From Photorhabdus asymbiotica (GTDB taxonomy: Bacteria > Pseudomonadota > Gammaproteobacteria > Enterobacterales > Enterobacteriaceae): a stretch of 64,000 nucleotides of DNA. This document shows positions 26,231 through 35,466 of this stretch, one piece after another. Under the pieces are notes generated by a model. The model made no database searches, was not told where the DNA came from, and saw only the letters and a program-made list of their open reading frames with translations. A program made the position numbers and the translations under genes. Every line of letters starts with the position of its first letter. Position 1 is the first letter of the stretch. Location of the stretch: assembly GCF_003634575.1 (NCBI RefSeq), contig NZ_RBLJ01000003.1:372001-436000 (forward strand), in the 5' to 3' direction.

Positions 26231-26833
26231 TCATGATTTTAAAAAAATAATTTGCATACAATATCTATCCACACCTTCAACCTTAACAGGAGAGACGCTA
26301 TGCCATGATTTATCGTCAGTTTTTATCACCACTGAGTTTTGATAGTGTGGTTCAATATGGGCTATAACTGAAGCCTCATCAGACGTTGTTAGAATATTCA
26401 AACAGCCACCATAGGATTTTAGCCATTCCTCACTAAAATAAATAAGATGAGTAACATATTTTTCGGCTTTATCTAAATGCGGTGATAAATAGTTTTGATT
26501 TGAATATTTCCAGATATTGATGACGCACTCTTTATCCAATAATGCTGCTGTTGTGAACTCACTTAACGCTTTTATATATTGAATAGAGCGTACATCTTTC
26601 AGTAATTCATTTAATCTCTCTCCCCGCACATTCTGTCTATTAGTTTCAAACAACGACATACTATAGCTTTTGTCACTTCTCTCTGCCGCAATAGGACGAA
26701 AATCCAACCATTCTATTTCAGATGCAATTTGAATCGCATCCTGTCTTGTTATTAAATTATTAATAACGCCCCATTCCCAAGGATAATTATTAAATTTAGC
26801 AGATTGAAAGGCTGATAACTTTAAGATTTTCAT
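26231..26833 (-). CDS. 2-oxoglutarate/Fe(II)-dependent oxygenase (third of three)
   Basis: A 200-residue oxygenase with triad H119-L-D121 in YLSPHLDKAE, distal H178 in SWHSV and R190. The N-terminal PWEW and VTHLIYF segments make it a paralogue of the oxygenase at 10.0 kb. It ends 14 bases after an ERIC element and is transcribed leftward. One of the three oxygenases may perform the ring-opening oxidation of the octosyl acid core, and the others may tailor the product. Confidence 0.8.
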   Translation of the reverse strand: MKILKLSAFQSAKFNNYPWEWGVINNLITRQDAIQIASEIEWLDFRPIAAERSDKSYSMSLFETNRQNVRGERLNELLKDVRSIQYIKALSEFTTAALLDKECVINIWKYSNQNYLSPHLDKAEKYVTHLIYFSEEWLKSYGGCLNILTTSDEASVIAHIEPHYQNSVVIKTDDKSWHSVSPVKVEGVDRYCMQIIFLKS

Positions 26834-27267
26834 ACTAGCATTTTTATTCAGTTATTTTTGGTTAATAGTATTTAAAATCATTATTTTTTGCAATACATAT
26901 CGTATATTTCCCCTCCCACCTGATGTCAACTTACCGGGCTGATTCAATACCAGCTACATTGTAAAGGGCTTTAATAAAAAACGCCTAAAAATAACATTGT
27001 GATTTAATAAAATCCTTAAAGAATATATAGTTGCACACCCTTGGCAAATATTATAGCATAAGAATATTAGATAATTTATACCCTTCAAGTTGCTGCTTTG
27101 TTGGCTGCTTTTACTTACCTCAGTCACAGAGTTATCAATGCTGCTGGGGATTCGTTCACTTGCCGCCGCGCTGCAACTCGAAATCTATTGGGTATATTCA
27201 TTTTAGAAATAGAAAAAGTAAATTTTAAGAACAAAATCAATCAATACATACTGACGGATGTAAAAAT
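26834..27267. other. Divergent spacer with one ERIC element
   Basis: A 434-bp AT-rich gap between the divergent oxygenase and nucleotidyltransferase-like genes. Apart from the ERIC at 27077-27196 no gene or strong hairpin is seen. It should hold both promoters. Confidence 0.5.
27077..27196 (-). repeat. ERIC element 7 (120 bp)
   Basis: A reverse-oriented ERIC bounded by TATACCC and GGGTATA with the core CAGTCACAGAGTTATCAATG. The left arm is a few bases short. Confidence 0.9.
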
Positions 27268-28299
27268 ATGCACGATATTCTTGATAAAAAAAACATAACC
27301 TCAGCCAATTATATCATCAGTGATTATTTAGGTATAAAAAAAAATGAGGACTTAGATTTAGATAATGTTATCTCTGCCGATCTGCATTTTCTGGGAAAAC
27401 ATAAACTCATTCCAATATGGTTTGACCTGATAAAAAAATATGGTGAAGTAAAGAAACTCACACGGCAAACTTACTATATGCTGTCATCATATCTCACGTA
27501 TATGAGAAATCAGCAAGAAACAAAATTGCAGGAAATACAGAACATTGGTAAGCAATTTGATCAAAATAACCTGCCTTATGCCATTAGAAAAGGGCACGCT
27601 TTATCATCTCTGTATAAAGATAAAATACACAGGAATTATAATGATATCGACTTATTAATAAACAATTCACAACTAGAAAAGTACTTAGATATTCTTTATT
27701 CACAAGGCTATATTGAAGGGATTTACGACTATAGCAAACAAGAAATTATTAAATATTCTCGATTCGATCTGATTAAATACCAGTTAAGCCCCGACCATCA
27801 TCCACATCTGATTAAATTAATTGATGATATACCTGTCGCTATCGATCTCGCATACACATCTTGCTGGCACACTCACCCAGAAGCAAAAACATTTCATATA
27901 AATAACTCAGATACAGAAATTATTGATGGCGTCCGCTGTCTGAGCGGTAAATCTCTTTATTACGATACGATGTTTCATCTATACAGAGAAAGTCGATTTC
28001 TTAGTTCATTAGAAGGTAGATCTCCATTTTTATTAAGTTACATAGATCTGATGCTCTTGAAAAACAGTTATCCTGGCCTCATTCAACCTAAATTTAAAGA
28101 AAACGAAGCACTCGAAAAAGATATTTCTGTCATTTTATCAGATGATATTGATAATATCCTAAATTATAAAGTTAAATTAGCTGATATAAAAAACAACACT
28201 TTCTTTAATCTCTTTTTATACACCGCCAAGAGTTCAAAAAAGGAAGCTAAAAAAATGATTGAAGACGTTAGAAAAGAAAATTTGAAAAACAGGAAATAA
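27268..28299 (+). CDS. Nucleotidyltransferase-fold protein (NTP_transf_5-like)
   Basis: A 343-residue protein with an antibiotic-type nucleotidyltransferase core: AIRKGHALSSLY (105-116), then RNYNDIDLLIN with the metal-binding Asp pair D126 and D128. Large C-terminal helical part. Members of this family occur in polysaccharide and secondary-metabolite loci; adenylylation of a small molecule or product inactivation is possible. It is followed seven bases later by the acid phosphatase gene, so the two probably form an operon. Confidence 0.68.
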   Translation: MHDILDKKNITSANYIISDYLGIKKNEDLDLDNVISADLHFLGKHKLIPIWFDLIKKYGEVKKLTRQTYYMLSSYLTYMRNQQETKLQEIQNIGKQFDQNNLPYAIRKGHALSSLYKDKIHRNYNDIDLLINNSQLEKYLDILYSQGYIEGIYDYSKQEIIKYSRFDLIKYQLSPDHHPHLIKLIDDIPVAIDLAYTSCWHTHPEAKTFHINNSDTEIIDGVRCLSGKSLYYDTMFHLYRESRFLSSLEGRSPFLLSYIDLMLLKNSYPGLIQPKFKENEALEKDISVILSDDIDNILNYKVKLADIKNNTFFNLFLYTAKSSKKEAKKMIEDVRKENLKNRK

Positions 28300-28306
28300 A
28301 TTTATT

Positions 28307-29113
28307 ATGAAAACAAAAACGACTTTTTTTGCTATTTCATTTATAGCGATACTATTAGCTGGCTGCGGCTACAATCAGCAAGATAGTGAAACGATTCTCA
28401 CAAAACAAAATACCAGCGCTGTGTTATGGATGCAAAACTCCAGCGAATATCTCGCATTAGTGGCACAAGCTTTTAATATAGCAAAAGACGCTTTTGATCG
28501 TGCAGATAACATACCAGGTAAAAAGAAAGCTGTTGTGGTAGATCTTGATGAAACGATCTTAAACAGCACATCATATAACGCTCAACAAATTAAAAGTGGT
28601 GAATTGTCTAACCAGAGAAACTGGGAAGAATGGGTATCAAAGGAAAAATCCAGCCCTATTCCTGGCGCTGTTGATTTTGTAAATTATATCATCAATAACG
28701 GTGGAGAAATATTTTACGTTTCGAATAGAAAGTCTGACGATTACCAGCATACTATGAATACTCTGATCAAAAATGGGTTCCCACATGTCTCAGAAAAAAC
28801 ATTACTTTTACGGGATAAAACGTCCAACAAACAACACCGTTTCAACACAATCATTGCGTCCGGTTATCACATCGTGGTATTTATGGGAGATAATTTAAAC
28901 GATTTTGGCGATATTTTTTATCGTAAAAAAAACAATAAACGTAAAGAATTAGTCATGATGAATGCTCCGAATTTTGGTTATAAATTTATTATGATGCCAA
29001 ATCCTATTTATGGTTCTTGGGAAAATGTATTAACTGACAATTACCCTAGATTAAACCTCAATGGAAAAATTGAAGCACGTAATAAACTCATTCATGATAA
29101 GAGTTATAAATAA
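28307..29113 (+). CDS. Class C acid phosphatase lipoprotein (e(P4)-like, HAD fold)
   Basis: A 268-residue protein with a lipoprotein signal peptide (lipobox LLAGC, Cys20) and the class C acid phosphatase pattern: DLDETIL (D79, D81), SNRKSDD as the Ser-containing motif II, and MGDNLNDF as motif IV. Homologues such as the Haemophilus P4 protein are outer-membrane 5'-nucleotidases. In this context it could dephosphorylate an exported phosphorylated nucleoside outside the cytoplasm, giving the active compound only after export (inference). Alternatively it is simply a scavenging phosphatase that came with the island. Confidence 0.85.
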   Translation: MKTKTTFFAISFIAILLAGCGYNQQDSETILTKQNTSAVLWMQNSSEYLALVAQAFNIAKDAFDRADNIPGKKKAVVVDLDETILNSTSYNAQQIKSGELSNQRNWEEWVSKEKSSPIPGAVDFVNYIINNGGEIFYVSNRKSDDYQHTMNTLIKNGFPHVSEKTLLLRDKTSNKQHRFNTIIASGYHIVVFMGDNLNDFGDIFYRKKNNKRKELVMMNAPNFGYKFIMMPNPIYGSWENVLTDNYPRLNLNGKIEARNKLIHDKSYK

Positions 29114-29174
29114 AACAGGTCATCATTAAAAACCTATCCCCAAAGCCGGTATTTGTACTTAGACTTGTCAAGGT

Positions 29175-29261
29175 TTAGTCGGGATTGATATCTCTAAAGC
29201 TTCTCTGGATATCACTGCGGGTAGTGAAATAAAACAATTCACTACCCGCAGTGATAAATGA
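29175..29261 (+). pseudogene. Fragment of an IS110-family transposase
   Basis: A short frame reads LVGIDISKASLDI followed by TAGSEIKQFTT and a stop. GIDISK-type residues form the N-terminal catalytic Asp motif of IS110/IS1111 (DEDD) transposases. No start and no downstream domain remain, so it is a relic. It lies at the right edge of the accessory island. Confidence 0.55.
29210..29256. repeat. Perfect 19-bp inverted repeat with a 9-base loop
   Basis: TATCACTGCGGGTAGTGAA and its exact complement flank nine bases (29229-29237). It lies 96 bases after the class C phosphatase stop. No T-run follows on the plus strand. It might stabilise the 3' end of the operon or be a structural relic of the transposon. 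Confidence 0.75.
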
Positions 29262-29358
29262 TATTGGATGGCTTTGACACCATTTTCGGCAGTAAATAAA
29301 TAAGACTCTGATAAAACCCCGTAGCTTGCTAAACTTGGGCAATGACTACGATCACTAT

Positions 29359-29485
29359 TATACCTAATAGATTTCGAGTTGCAGCGCGGTGGCAAGTGAA
29401 CGAATCCCCAGCAACATAGATAACTCTGTGACTGGGGTAAGTAAAAGCAGCCAACAAAGCAGCAGCTTGAAAGATGAAGGGTATA
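29359..29485 (+). repeat. ERIC element 8
   Basis: A full 127-bp forward ERIC (TATACC...GGGTATA) with the core GAATCCCCAGCAACATAG and GTGACTGGGGTAAG. It ends 19 bases before the queF start and forms its leader, marking the right boundary of the island. Confidence 0.92.
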
Positions 29486-29504
29486 TCAGATTTTGAGGAA
29501 TAAC

Positions 29505-30353
29505 ATGTCGTTATATCAGGATCATCAAGCTCTTGAGCCGCTTACTCTAGGTAAAACCACTTCATACCATGACCAATACGACGCCAACTTGCTGCAAGCA
29601 GTGCCGCGCAGTATGAACCGTGAACCCCTGAACATTTTTCCTGACAATTTGCCGTTCCACGGGGCTGATATCTGGACGCTTTATGAACTATCATGGCTGA
29701 ATAGTCGTGGCTTGCCGCAAGTTGCTGTCGGGCATGTCAGCCTGAATGCAAAGAGTAAAAATCTGATTGAATCTAAAAGTTTCAAACTCTATCTGAATAG
29801 CTTTAATCAAACCCGTTTTGAAAACTGGCAAGCCGTTGAAGAAACATTACAGCGTGATCTCGCCGCTTGTGCTGATGGTCATGTAACAGTGACACTTCAT
29901 CATTTAGATCATTTCAATAACCAACCGATTTCTGCTTTTACCGGTGAATGTATTGATAATCAAGATATTGACATTACTGAATATAATTTCAACCGCGATT
30001 ATCTGCAAGGTGCTGCGCAAGGCCCGTTGGTGGAAGAGGTTTTGGTTAGCCATCTACTGAAATCCAATTGTCTGATTACCCATCAACCTGACTGGGGATC
30101 TGTCCAGATTCACTATAAAGGAGCAAAAATTAACCAAGAATCGTTACTACGTTATCTGGTATCATTTCGGCATCATAATGAATTTCATGAGCAATGTGTT
30201 GAGCGTATTTTCAATGATTTACAACAGCTATGCTCGCCAGAAAAACTCTCGGTCTATGCCCGTTATACCCGTCGCGGGGGATTAGATATCAATCCATGGC
30301 GCACAAATAGTACCGACTTTGCACCAAAAACAGGCAGACTGGCACGTCAATAA
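29505..30353 (+). CDS. queF: NADPH-dependent 7-cyano-7-deazaguanine reductase QueF
   Basis: QueF reduces preQ0 to preQ1 in queuosine biosynthesis. The 282-residue long-form protein matches E. coli QueF throughout: [52 protein letters not shown] (catalytic Cys) and [16 protein letters not shown]. The ATG at 29505 gives the family start [10 protein letters not shown] and has GAGG just upstream; the in-frame TTG at 29493 is less likely. Its usual neighbour syd is now 24 kb away. Confidence 0.96.
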   Translation: MSLYQDHQALEPLTLGKTTSYHDQYDANLLQAVPRSMNREPLNIFPDNLPFHGADIWTLYELSWLNSRGLPQVAVGHVSLNAKSKNLIESKSFKLYLNSFNQTRFENWQAVEETLQRDLAACADGHVTVTLHHLDHFNNQPISAFTGECIDNQDIDITEYNFNRDYLQGAAQGPLVEEVLVSHLLKSNCLITHQPDWGSVQIHYKGAKINQESLLRYLVSFRHHNEFHEQCVERIFNDLQQLCSPEKLSVYARYTRRGGLDINPWRTNSTDFAPKTGRLARQ

Positions 30354-30507
30354 ATAGAGTTTACTGAGTGCAGTCGGTGAAAACCAAGCTGAAATAGGAA
30401 ATGTGACAGATTTAGCAAAAACCGTCGTAAACCCTCGTCCAGTACGGGCGGGAGCAGTCGTTTTACGATATTGAGGTGAAACCCATACACGATATAAGGA
30501 GTCATTC

Positions 30508-31875
30508 TTGATTACACATATCAACCCACTCGGTTCAATGGATTTATTATCTCAACTTGAAGTAGATATGCTGAAAAGTACCGCAAAAAGCGATCTTCAT
30601 CGCTTGTTCCGAAACTGTTCACTGGCTGTACTCAACTCTGGTAGCCAAACTGATAATAGTAAAGAGCTCCTCGCTAAATACACGGATTTTGATATTAACG
30701 TATTGCGCCGTGAGCGTGGAGTGAAACTGGAATTGGTAAATCCACCAGAAGAAGCATTTGTTGATGGGAAAATTATCCATTCACTACAAGCTAATTTATT
30801 CGCAGTGCTGCGGGATATCTTGTTTGTTCATACTCAGATTACTGATTCAGGAAAACAGCATCATCCCAATCTGGAAAATGGTGCCTATATCACCAACACC
30901 ATCTTCTCTATTCTGCGTAACGCCAGAGCGTTACATACCGACGAAGATCCCGATATGATTGTCTGTTGGGGCGGCCACTCAGTGACTAAACAAGAGTATC
31001 AATATAGCCGTAACGTTGGTCATCAACTTGGACTACGAGGGCTTAATATCTGTACCGGCTGCGGCCCTGGTGCAATGGAAGCACCGATGAAAGGTGCAGC
31101 CGTAGGTCATGCACAACAGAATTATAAAGATAGCCGTTTTATCGGTATCACCGAGCCATCAATCATTGCAGCTGAACCACCTAACCCATTAGTGAACGAA
31201 TTGATTATCATGCCAGATATAGAAAAACGTCTGGAAGCCTTCGTTCGTATTGCCCACGGTATCATTATTTTCCCAGGTGGCGTCGGCACAACAGAGGAAT
31301 TACTCTACCTGTTGGGTATTCTGATGGACCCGGAAAATCAGGAACAGATATTGCCATTGATTCTTACCGGTCCGAAAGAAAGCGCAAATTATTTCCAAGT
31401 CTTGGATGAATTTATTGTTCATACATTGGGAAAAGAAGCACGACGCTACTATCACACCATTATTGATGATCCACCTGAAGTTGCCCGGATAATGAAAGAA
31501 GCAATGCCATTAGTAAGAGATAACCGTCACAGTACCGGTGATGCATACAGTTTTAATTGGTCAATGAAGATCAACTATGATTTACAACAACCGTTTGCAC
31601 CCTCTCATGAAAACATGGCTAATCTTAATCTCCATCCTGATCAGTCGCCTGACAAACTGGTAGCTGCACTACGCCGTGCTTTTTCTGGGATTGTTGCCGG
31701 CAATGTGAAAGAAATTGGTATTCAAGCGATTGAAAAACATGGCCCATTCAAAATCCACGGAGATGCTGAAATAATGCGCCATATGGACAAGCTGCTGGCA
31801 GACTTTGTAGAACAGCACCGGATGAAACTACCCGGTGGGACTGCCTACGAACCTTGCTACGAAATTAGCCGATAA
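30508..31875 (+). CDS. ppnN: Nucleotide 5'-monophosphate nucleosidase PpnN (YgdH)
   Basis: PpnN cleaves purine and pyrimidine nucleoside monophosphates to base and ribose 5-phosphate and is controlled by (p)ppGpp in E. coli. The 455-residue product is collinear with E. coli PpnN and has the LOG-type motif [11 protein letters not shown] in the middle domain. The start is TTG at 30508 ([12 protein letters not shown]), the same rare start used in E. coli, with AAGGAG upstream. It follows queF as in E. coli. Confidence 0.94.
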   Translation: MITHINPLGSMDLLSQLEVDMLKSTAKSDLHRLFRNCSLAVLNSGSQTDNSKELLAKYTDFDINVLRRERGVKLELVNPPEEAFVDGKIIHSLQANLFAVLRDILFVHTQITDSGKQHHPNLENGAYITNTIFSILRNARALHTDEDPDMIVCWGGHSVTKQEYQYSRNVGHQLGLRGLNICTGCGPGAMEAPMKGAAVGHAQQNYKDSRFIGITEPSIIAAEPPNPLVNELIIMPDIEKRLEAFVRIAHGIIIFPGGVGTTEELLYLLGILMDPENQEQILPLILTGPKESANYFQVLDEFIVHTLGKEARRYYHTIIDDPPEVARIMKEAMPLVRDNRHSTGDAYSFNWSMKINYDLQQPFAPSHENMANLNLHPDQSPDKLVAALRRAFSGIVAGNVKEIGIQAIEKHGPFKIHGDAEIMRHMDKLLADFVEQHRMKLPGGTAYEPCYEISR

Positions 31876-31940
31876 AACTTACTGCCCGAAAAAATATCTG
31901 CTCCATGGATGGAGCACAATGCTGCTTAATAGTGAACCCT

Positions 31941-32699
31941 ATGATACACCTTCTAATTGTTGATGCTCTTAACCTTATCCGCCGCATTCACGCTGTGCAG
32001 GGTAGCCCATGCATTCCTGCTTGCGAGAACGCACTAAGGCAGTTGATCCAACATACCAATCCTACCCATGCTGTCGCAGTCTTCGATGAAGAGGCTCGTA
32101 GTAACAGTTGGCGGCATCAAATATTGCCTGACTATAAAGCCGGTCGCTCTCCAATGCCTGACAATCTGAAACAAGAGATGCCGCAGATCAGAATATCATT
32201 TGAACAACAAGGTATTGCCTGCTGGCATGCCCAAGGGCATGAAGCTGATGATCTCGCCGCAACGTTGGCAGTAAAAGTCGCTGCTGCCGGTTACCATGTT
32301 ACGATTGTTTCTACTGATAAAGGTTATTGCCAATTACTTTCACCCAATATCTGTATTCGTGACTACTTCCAGAAACGCTGGCTAGATATGCCATTTGTTC
32401 AACAAGAATTTGGTGTTGCTCCGCAACAATTGCCTGATTACTGGGGATTAGCGGGGATCAGTAGCAGTAAAATCCCCGGAATTCCGGGAATTGGACCTAA
32501 AACTGCCACTATTTTACTGCAACAGTCCGGTACGCTGGATAATCTTTTCCAGAACCTCAAGCAACAACCTGATAAATGGCGCAACAAATTGGAATCAAAT
32601 AAAGAAATTGCGTTTATCAGCCGGAAAGTTGCGTCATTACGTACCGATTTAGCTTTAAATGGCAACTTACAACAACTCCGGCTGACAACAGCAAACTAA
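31941..32699 (+). CDS. xni: Flap endonuclease Xni (ExoIX)
   Basis: A 252-residue 5'-3' nuclease-family protein related to the polymerase I N-terminal domain. It has the acidic residues in [37 protein letters not shown] and STDKGYCQL, and a helix-hairpin-helix in [12 protein letters not shown]. The ATG at 31941 gives the family start MIHLLIVDA; upstream in-frame codons were dropped. Its stop overlaps the convergent prtD stop by four bases. The sdaC-sdaB genes that precede xni in E. coli are absent. Confidence 0.9.
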   Translation: MIHLLIVDALNLIRRIHAVQGSPCIPACENALRQLIQHTNPTHAVAVFDEEARSNSWRHQILPDYKAGRSPMPDNLKQEMPQIRISFEQQGIACWHAQGHEADDLAATLAVKVAAAGYHVTIVSTDKGYCQLLSPNICIRDYFQKRWLDMPFVQQEFGVAPQQLPDYWGLAGISSSKIPGIPGIGPKTATILLQQSGTLDNLFQNLKQQPDKWRNKLESNKEIAFISRKVASLRTDLALNGNLQQLRLTTAN

Positions 32700-34069
32700 C
32701 GAAAATACCCGGCTACCTTATCCAAATGTTCACCTTTTAACTCACCGGCCTCATTAAGTAGGCCGACCCAAGCTTTAATATAATTATATTTGGCCTGAGA
32801 GAGATCACGCCGGGCAGTATATAGCTGCTGCTCAGCATTCAGAACATCCACATTAACCCGCTGCCCAAGAACAACGCTCTTACTGGTTGCATCCACCTGC
32901 AAGCTAGCTGATTCAACGGCCATTTCATACGCATTAATCCGCTTTTCGCTATTCAGGTACTGATTATAATTCCGACGTAATGCATTAAGAACTTCTCCTG
33001 CCTGGGCATCAAGCTCATATTTGGTTCTTCCATATTGCGCCGCCGCCTGACGCACAGCAGCAGATGTACCACCACCATTATAGATATTCATGCTCATCCG
33101 TAATCCAATGGTATCGGTTCGATACTTCTGATCTACCGTATTATCGCTGCTAGATTCGCTTTCAGAATGGGAAGCATAAAGTTCCAACTTAGGTAAATAT
33201 CCTGCCCGATTACGTTGCACTTCATGGTACGCCGCTTTCACTTCCTGACGGGAAGCGGCCAGAACCGGATTGTTAGCTAATGCCAGTTTTTCCCATTCTT
33301 CATAATGGCTTGGCGACAACTGCAATATTTTAAACTGCTTTTTATCTGATAACCGCTGCACCGGTAAATCAATGGGAAGAGGAACACCAACAATCAATTG
33401 TAAGCCTCGGATTGCGGCATCCAGATCGTCTTTAGCTGCTATCTCATCCGCAATAGCCTGGCTGTAACGGGATTGTGTTTCCACCACATCAGTGCGTGTC
33501 CCTTCACCAGAAGCAAACAATTTCCTGTTCAATTCCAATTGTTTTTCATACGCCATTCTCTGACGTATCACTAAGTCAATCTGATCCTGTGCATAAGCCA
33601 CATCCACGTAAGCATTCACTACCCGGACAGCCAGTTGCTGAAAATCTGCCCGAAAACGTTCATTGCTCATCAACGTATGCGCCTGACTGGCTTTATAACG
33701 TGCCCATATCTCAAAATCTATCAATGGCTGAGTCAACACAACTGCCACGTTATAACTGCTATATTGGCGATCCCGGCTGGCAGTTGTCTTATTTCCCCGA
33801 CGATCATACGCAGGTTGCTCCATATGTTGCCAGTTCCTCGGTGAATTCTGATAAGACATCATCACCTTAGGTAACAATTCTGCCCTACCTATCTTTTCAT
33901 ACTCTGCTCCACCTTCTCTCTCTTTTACCGCTGCGAGGAAAGTAGGATCATTTTCTAATGCCAGCGCATAAGCCTCTGTCAGACTCAGTGCCCATACAGG
34001 AAAAGAGAACAAACTGACGCTGAAAAGAATCAACAAACCCACTGATAAAGAAGCATGATTTAGTCTCAT
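32696..34069 (-). CDS. prtD: TolC-like outer-membrane component of the protease type I secretion system
   Basis: A 457-residue outer-membrane efflux protein with a signal peptide (hydrophobic residues about 10-26, cleavage near VWA-LS) and the duplicated OEP repeat ([14 protein letters not shown] and a second copy in the C-terminal half). It forms the trans-periplasmic channel for the PrtB-PrtC exporter. The ATG at 34069 has GAGGAG eight bases before it, two bases after the prtC stop. Naming follows the Photorhabdus prtA-inh-prtBCD convention (the Erwinia homologue is PrtF). Confidence 0.88.
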   Translation of the reverse strand: MRLNHASLSVGLLILFSVSLFSFPVWALSLTEAYALALENDPTFLAAVKEREGGAEYEKIGRAELLPKVMMSYQNSPRNWQHMEQPAYDRRGNKTTASRDRQYSSYNVAVVLTQPLIDFEIWARYKASQAHTLMSNERFRADFQQLAVRVVNAYVDVAYAQDQIDLVIRQRMAYEKQLELNRKLFASGEGTRTDVVETQSRYSQAIADEIAAKDDLDAAIRGLQLIVGVPLPIDLPVQRLSDKKQFKILQLSPSHYEEWEKLALANNPVLAASRQEVKAAYHEVQRNRAGYLPKLELYASHSESESSSDNTVDQKYRTDTIGLRMSMNIYNGGGTSAAVRQAAAQYGRTKYELDAQAGEVLNALRRNYNQYLNSEKRINAYEMAVESASLQVDATSKSVVLGQRVNVDVLNAEQQLYTARRDLSQAKYNYIKAWVGLLNEAGELKGEHLDKVAGYFR

Positions 34070-34071
34070 AA

Positions 34072-35400
34072 TCACTCCTCTATCAACGATGTCGAAGCCC
34101 GATCCCACAATGGCTTAAACAGATAACTCAACAAGGAACGTGAACCGGTTTTGACAAATACCTCAACTGGCATCCCCGGCCTAATATCCAGCCCTTTCAG
34201 TTTTTCCATCCCTTCAGGGGATACGACAGCTCTCATCTGATAATAAGGTTGGCTAGTCACGGGATCTACCAGTCTATCTGCGGAAACCATGACCACTTTT
34301 CCTTCAATTTTGGGTGTCCGGTTCTGATTAAAAGCGGTGAACATCAGATCTACATCCAGTCCTTTGCTGATTTTATCCGCCAAATTAACCGCAACCCGGG
34401 TTTCCACTTCAAGCGCCATTTGGTTCGGCAAGATTTCCATCAGTTTTTCACCGGGAGCAACAACACCACCCTGTGTAAAAATATTTAACCCAACAACTGT
34501 GCCATCAACCGGCGCCACAATTGAGGTATGCATAAGTTCAAACTGGGCAGTATCCAACTTATTTCTGTATTCACTGGCGGCAACCTGCTCTTCTGCCAAT
34601 TGCGTGCGCACTTCACGCTGATAGTCTGCTTTACGTTGAATGATACGTTGTTGGGTTTCCTGTAGCTGTTTTTCAAGCTGACCGGCACGTCCTTCCATTT
34701 CCGCTATGCTGCTGTTCAGCTCAGCCTGTTCACGCAGAAGTTCCAAATAACGATTACGCGGGAAATACCCCTCATCCGCTAAAGATTTAAGATTAGTCAT
34801 CTGCTCTTTAAGTGCTGTCTGTTGCACTCGCTTACTGACAAGAGAAGCTTTCAGTCCTTTAATCTGAAAATGGGTCCCTGCCACAGACTGCTCAAGCCCT
34901 GCCAAATCGCTTTGCAGCATTTCACGGCGTGATGCGAACAATTGTTTTTGCAGCGCGATAATTTCTTTCACCCGAGGTTCAGATTGTAATTGCTGCAATA
35001 TTTCGGGAAAAACCAGCATGTCATCACCATGCTGTTCAGCCAATAAACGAGTTTCCGTTGCTAGCGTGGTATACAGTTGATCCTGAATCGCATCTACCTG
35101 CGCTTTTGCCTGCACCTGACTGAGCTGGACAAGGGTTTGGCCCGCTTTTATCGTTTCTCCCTCAACAACCATAATCTGGCTGATAATACCGCTTGCCGGA
35201 GCCTGAACCGTTTTGCGGTTGCCATCCACAACCACCACACCTGAAGACGCAACCCCTTTATCCAACGGCGCGAATGCTGCCCAAATGAGAAACCCCAAGA
35301 TCCCCACACCAATCACCAACCATCCTAGTCGTAAAAAATGCCCTTCTTCTAGTGGCAACAATCCTTTTCCATCCACTACCGGCGTATTCTGATCAGACAT
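34072..35400 (-). CDS. prtC: Membrane fusion protein of the protease type I secretion system
   Basis: A 442-residue HlyD/PrtE-family periplasmic adaptor. One N-terminal membrane span (about residues 26-45, LGWLVIGVGILGFLIWAAFAPL), a biotinyl-lipoyl domain beginning with KTVQAPASGIISQIMVVEGE, a long coiled coil (about 100-270), then the second lipoyl half with VAPVDGTVVGLNIF. It links PrtB to PrtD. The ATG at 35400 has GGGAG at good spacing; a GTG two codons earlier overlaps that ribosome site. Confidence 0.92.
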   Translation of the reverse strand: MSDQNTPVVDGKGLLPLEEGHFLRLGWLVIGVGILGFLIWAAFAPLDKGVASSGVVVVDGNRKTVQAPASGIISQIMVVEGETIKAGQTLVQLSQVQAKAQVDAIQDQLYTTLATETRLLAEQHGDDMLVFPEILQQLQSEPRVKEIIALQKQLFASRREMLQSDLAGLEQSVAGTHFQIKGLKASLVSKRVQQTALKEQMTNLKSLADEGYFPRNRYLELLREQAELNSSIAEMEGRAGQLEKQLQETQQRIIQRKADYQREVRTQLAEEQVAASEYRNKLDTAQFELMHTSIVAPVDGTVVGLNIFTQGGVVAPGEKLMEILPNQMALEVETRVAVNLADKISKGLDVDLMFTAFNQNRTPKIEGKVVMVSADRLVDPVTSQPYYQMRAVVSPEGMEKLKGLDIRPGMPVEVFVKTGSRSLLSYLFKPLWDRASTSLIEE

Positions 35401-35466
35401 ATCCACTCCCGGACAGAAATCTCCGTCTCAGCTATTTGATATTATTATAATTAAATGCCTATTTAC

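Noticed and set aside
27031-27298. Two overlapping 65-codon frames
   Set aside because: Both run through the ERIC element and its flanks; similar frames appear in other ERIC copies.
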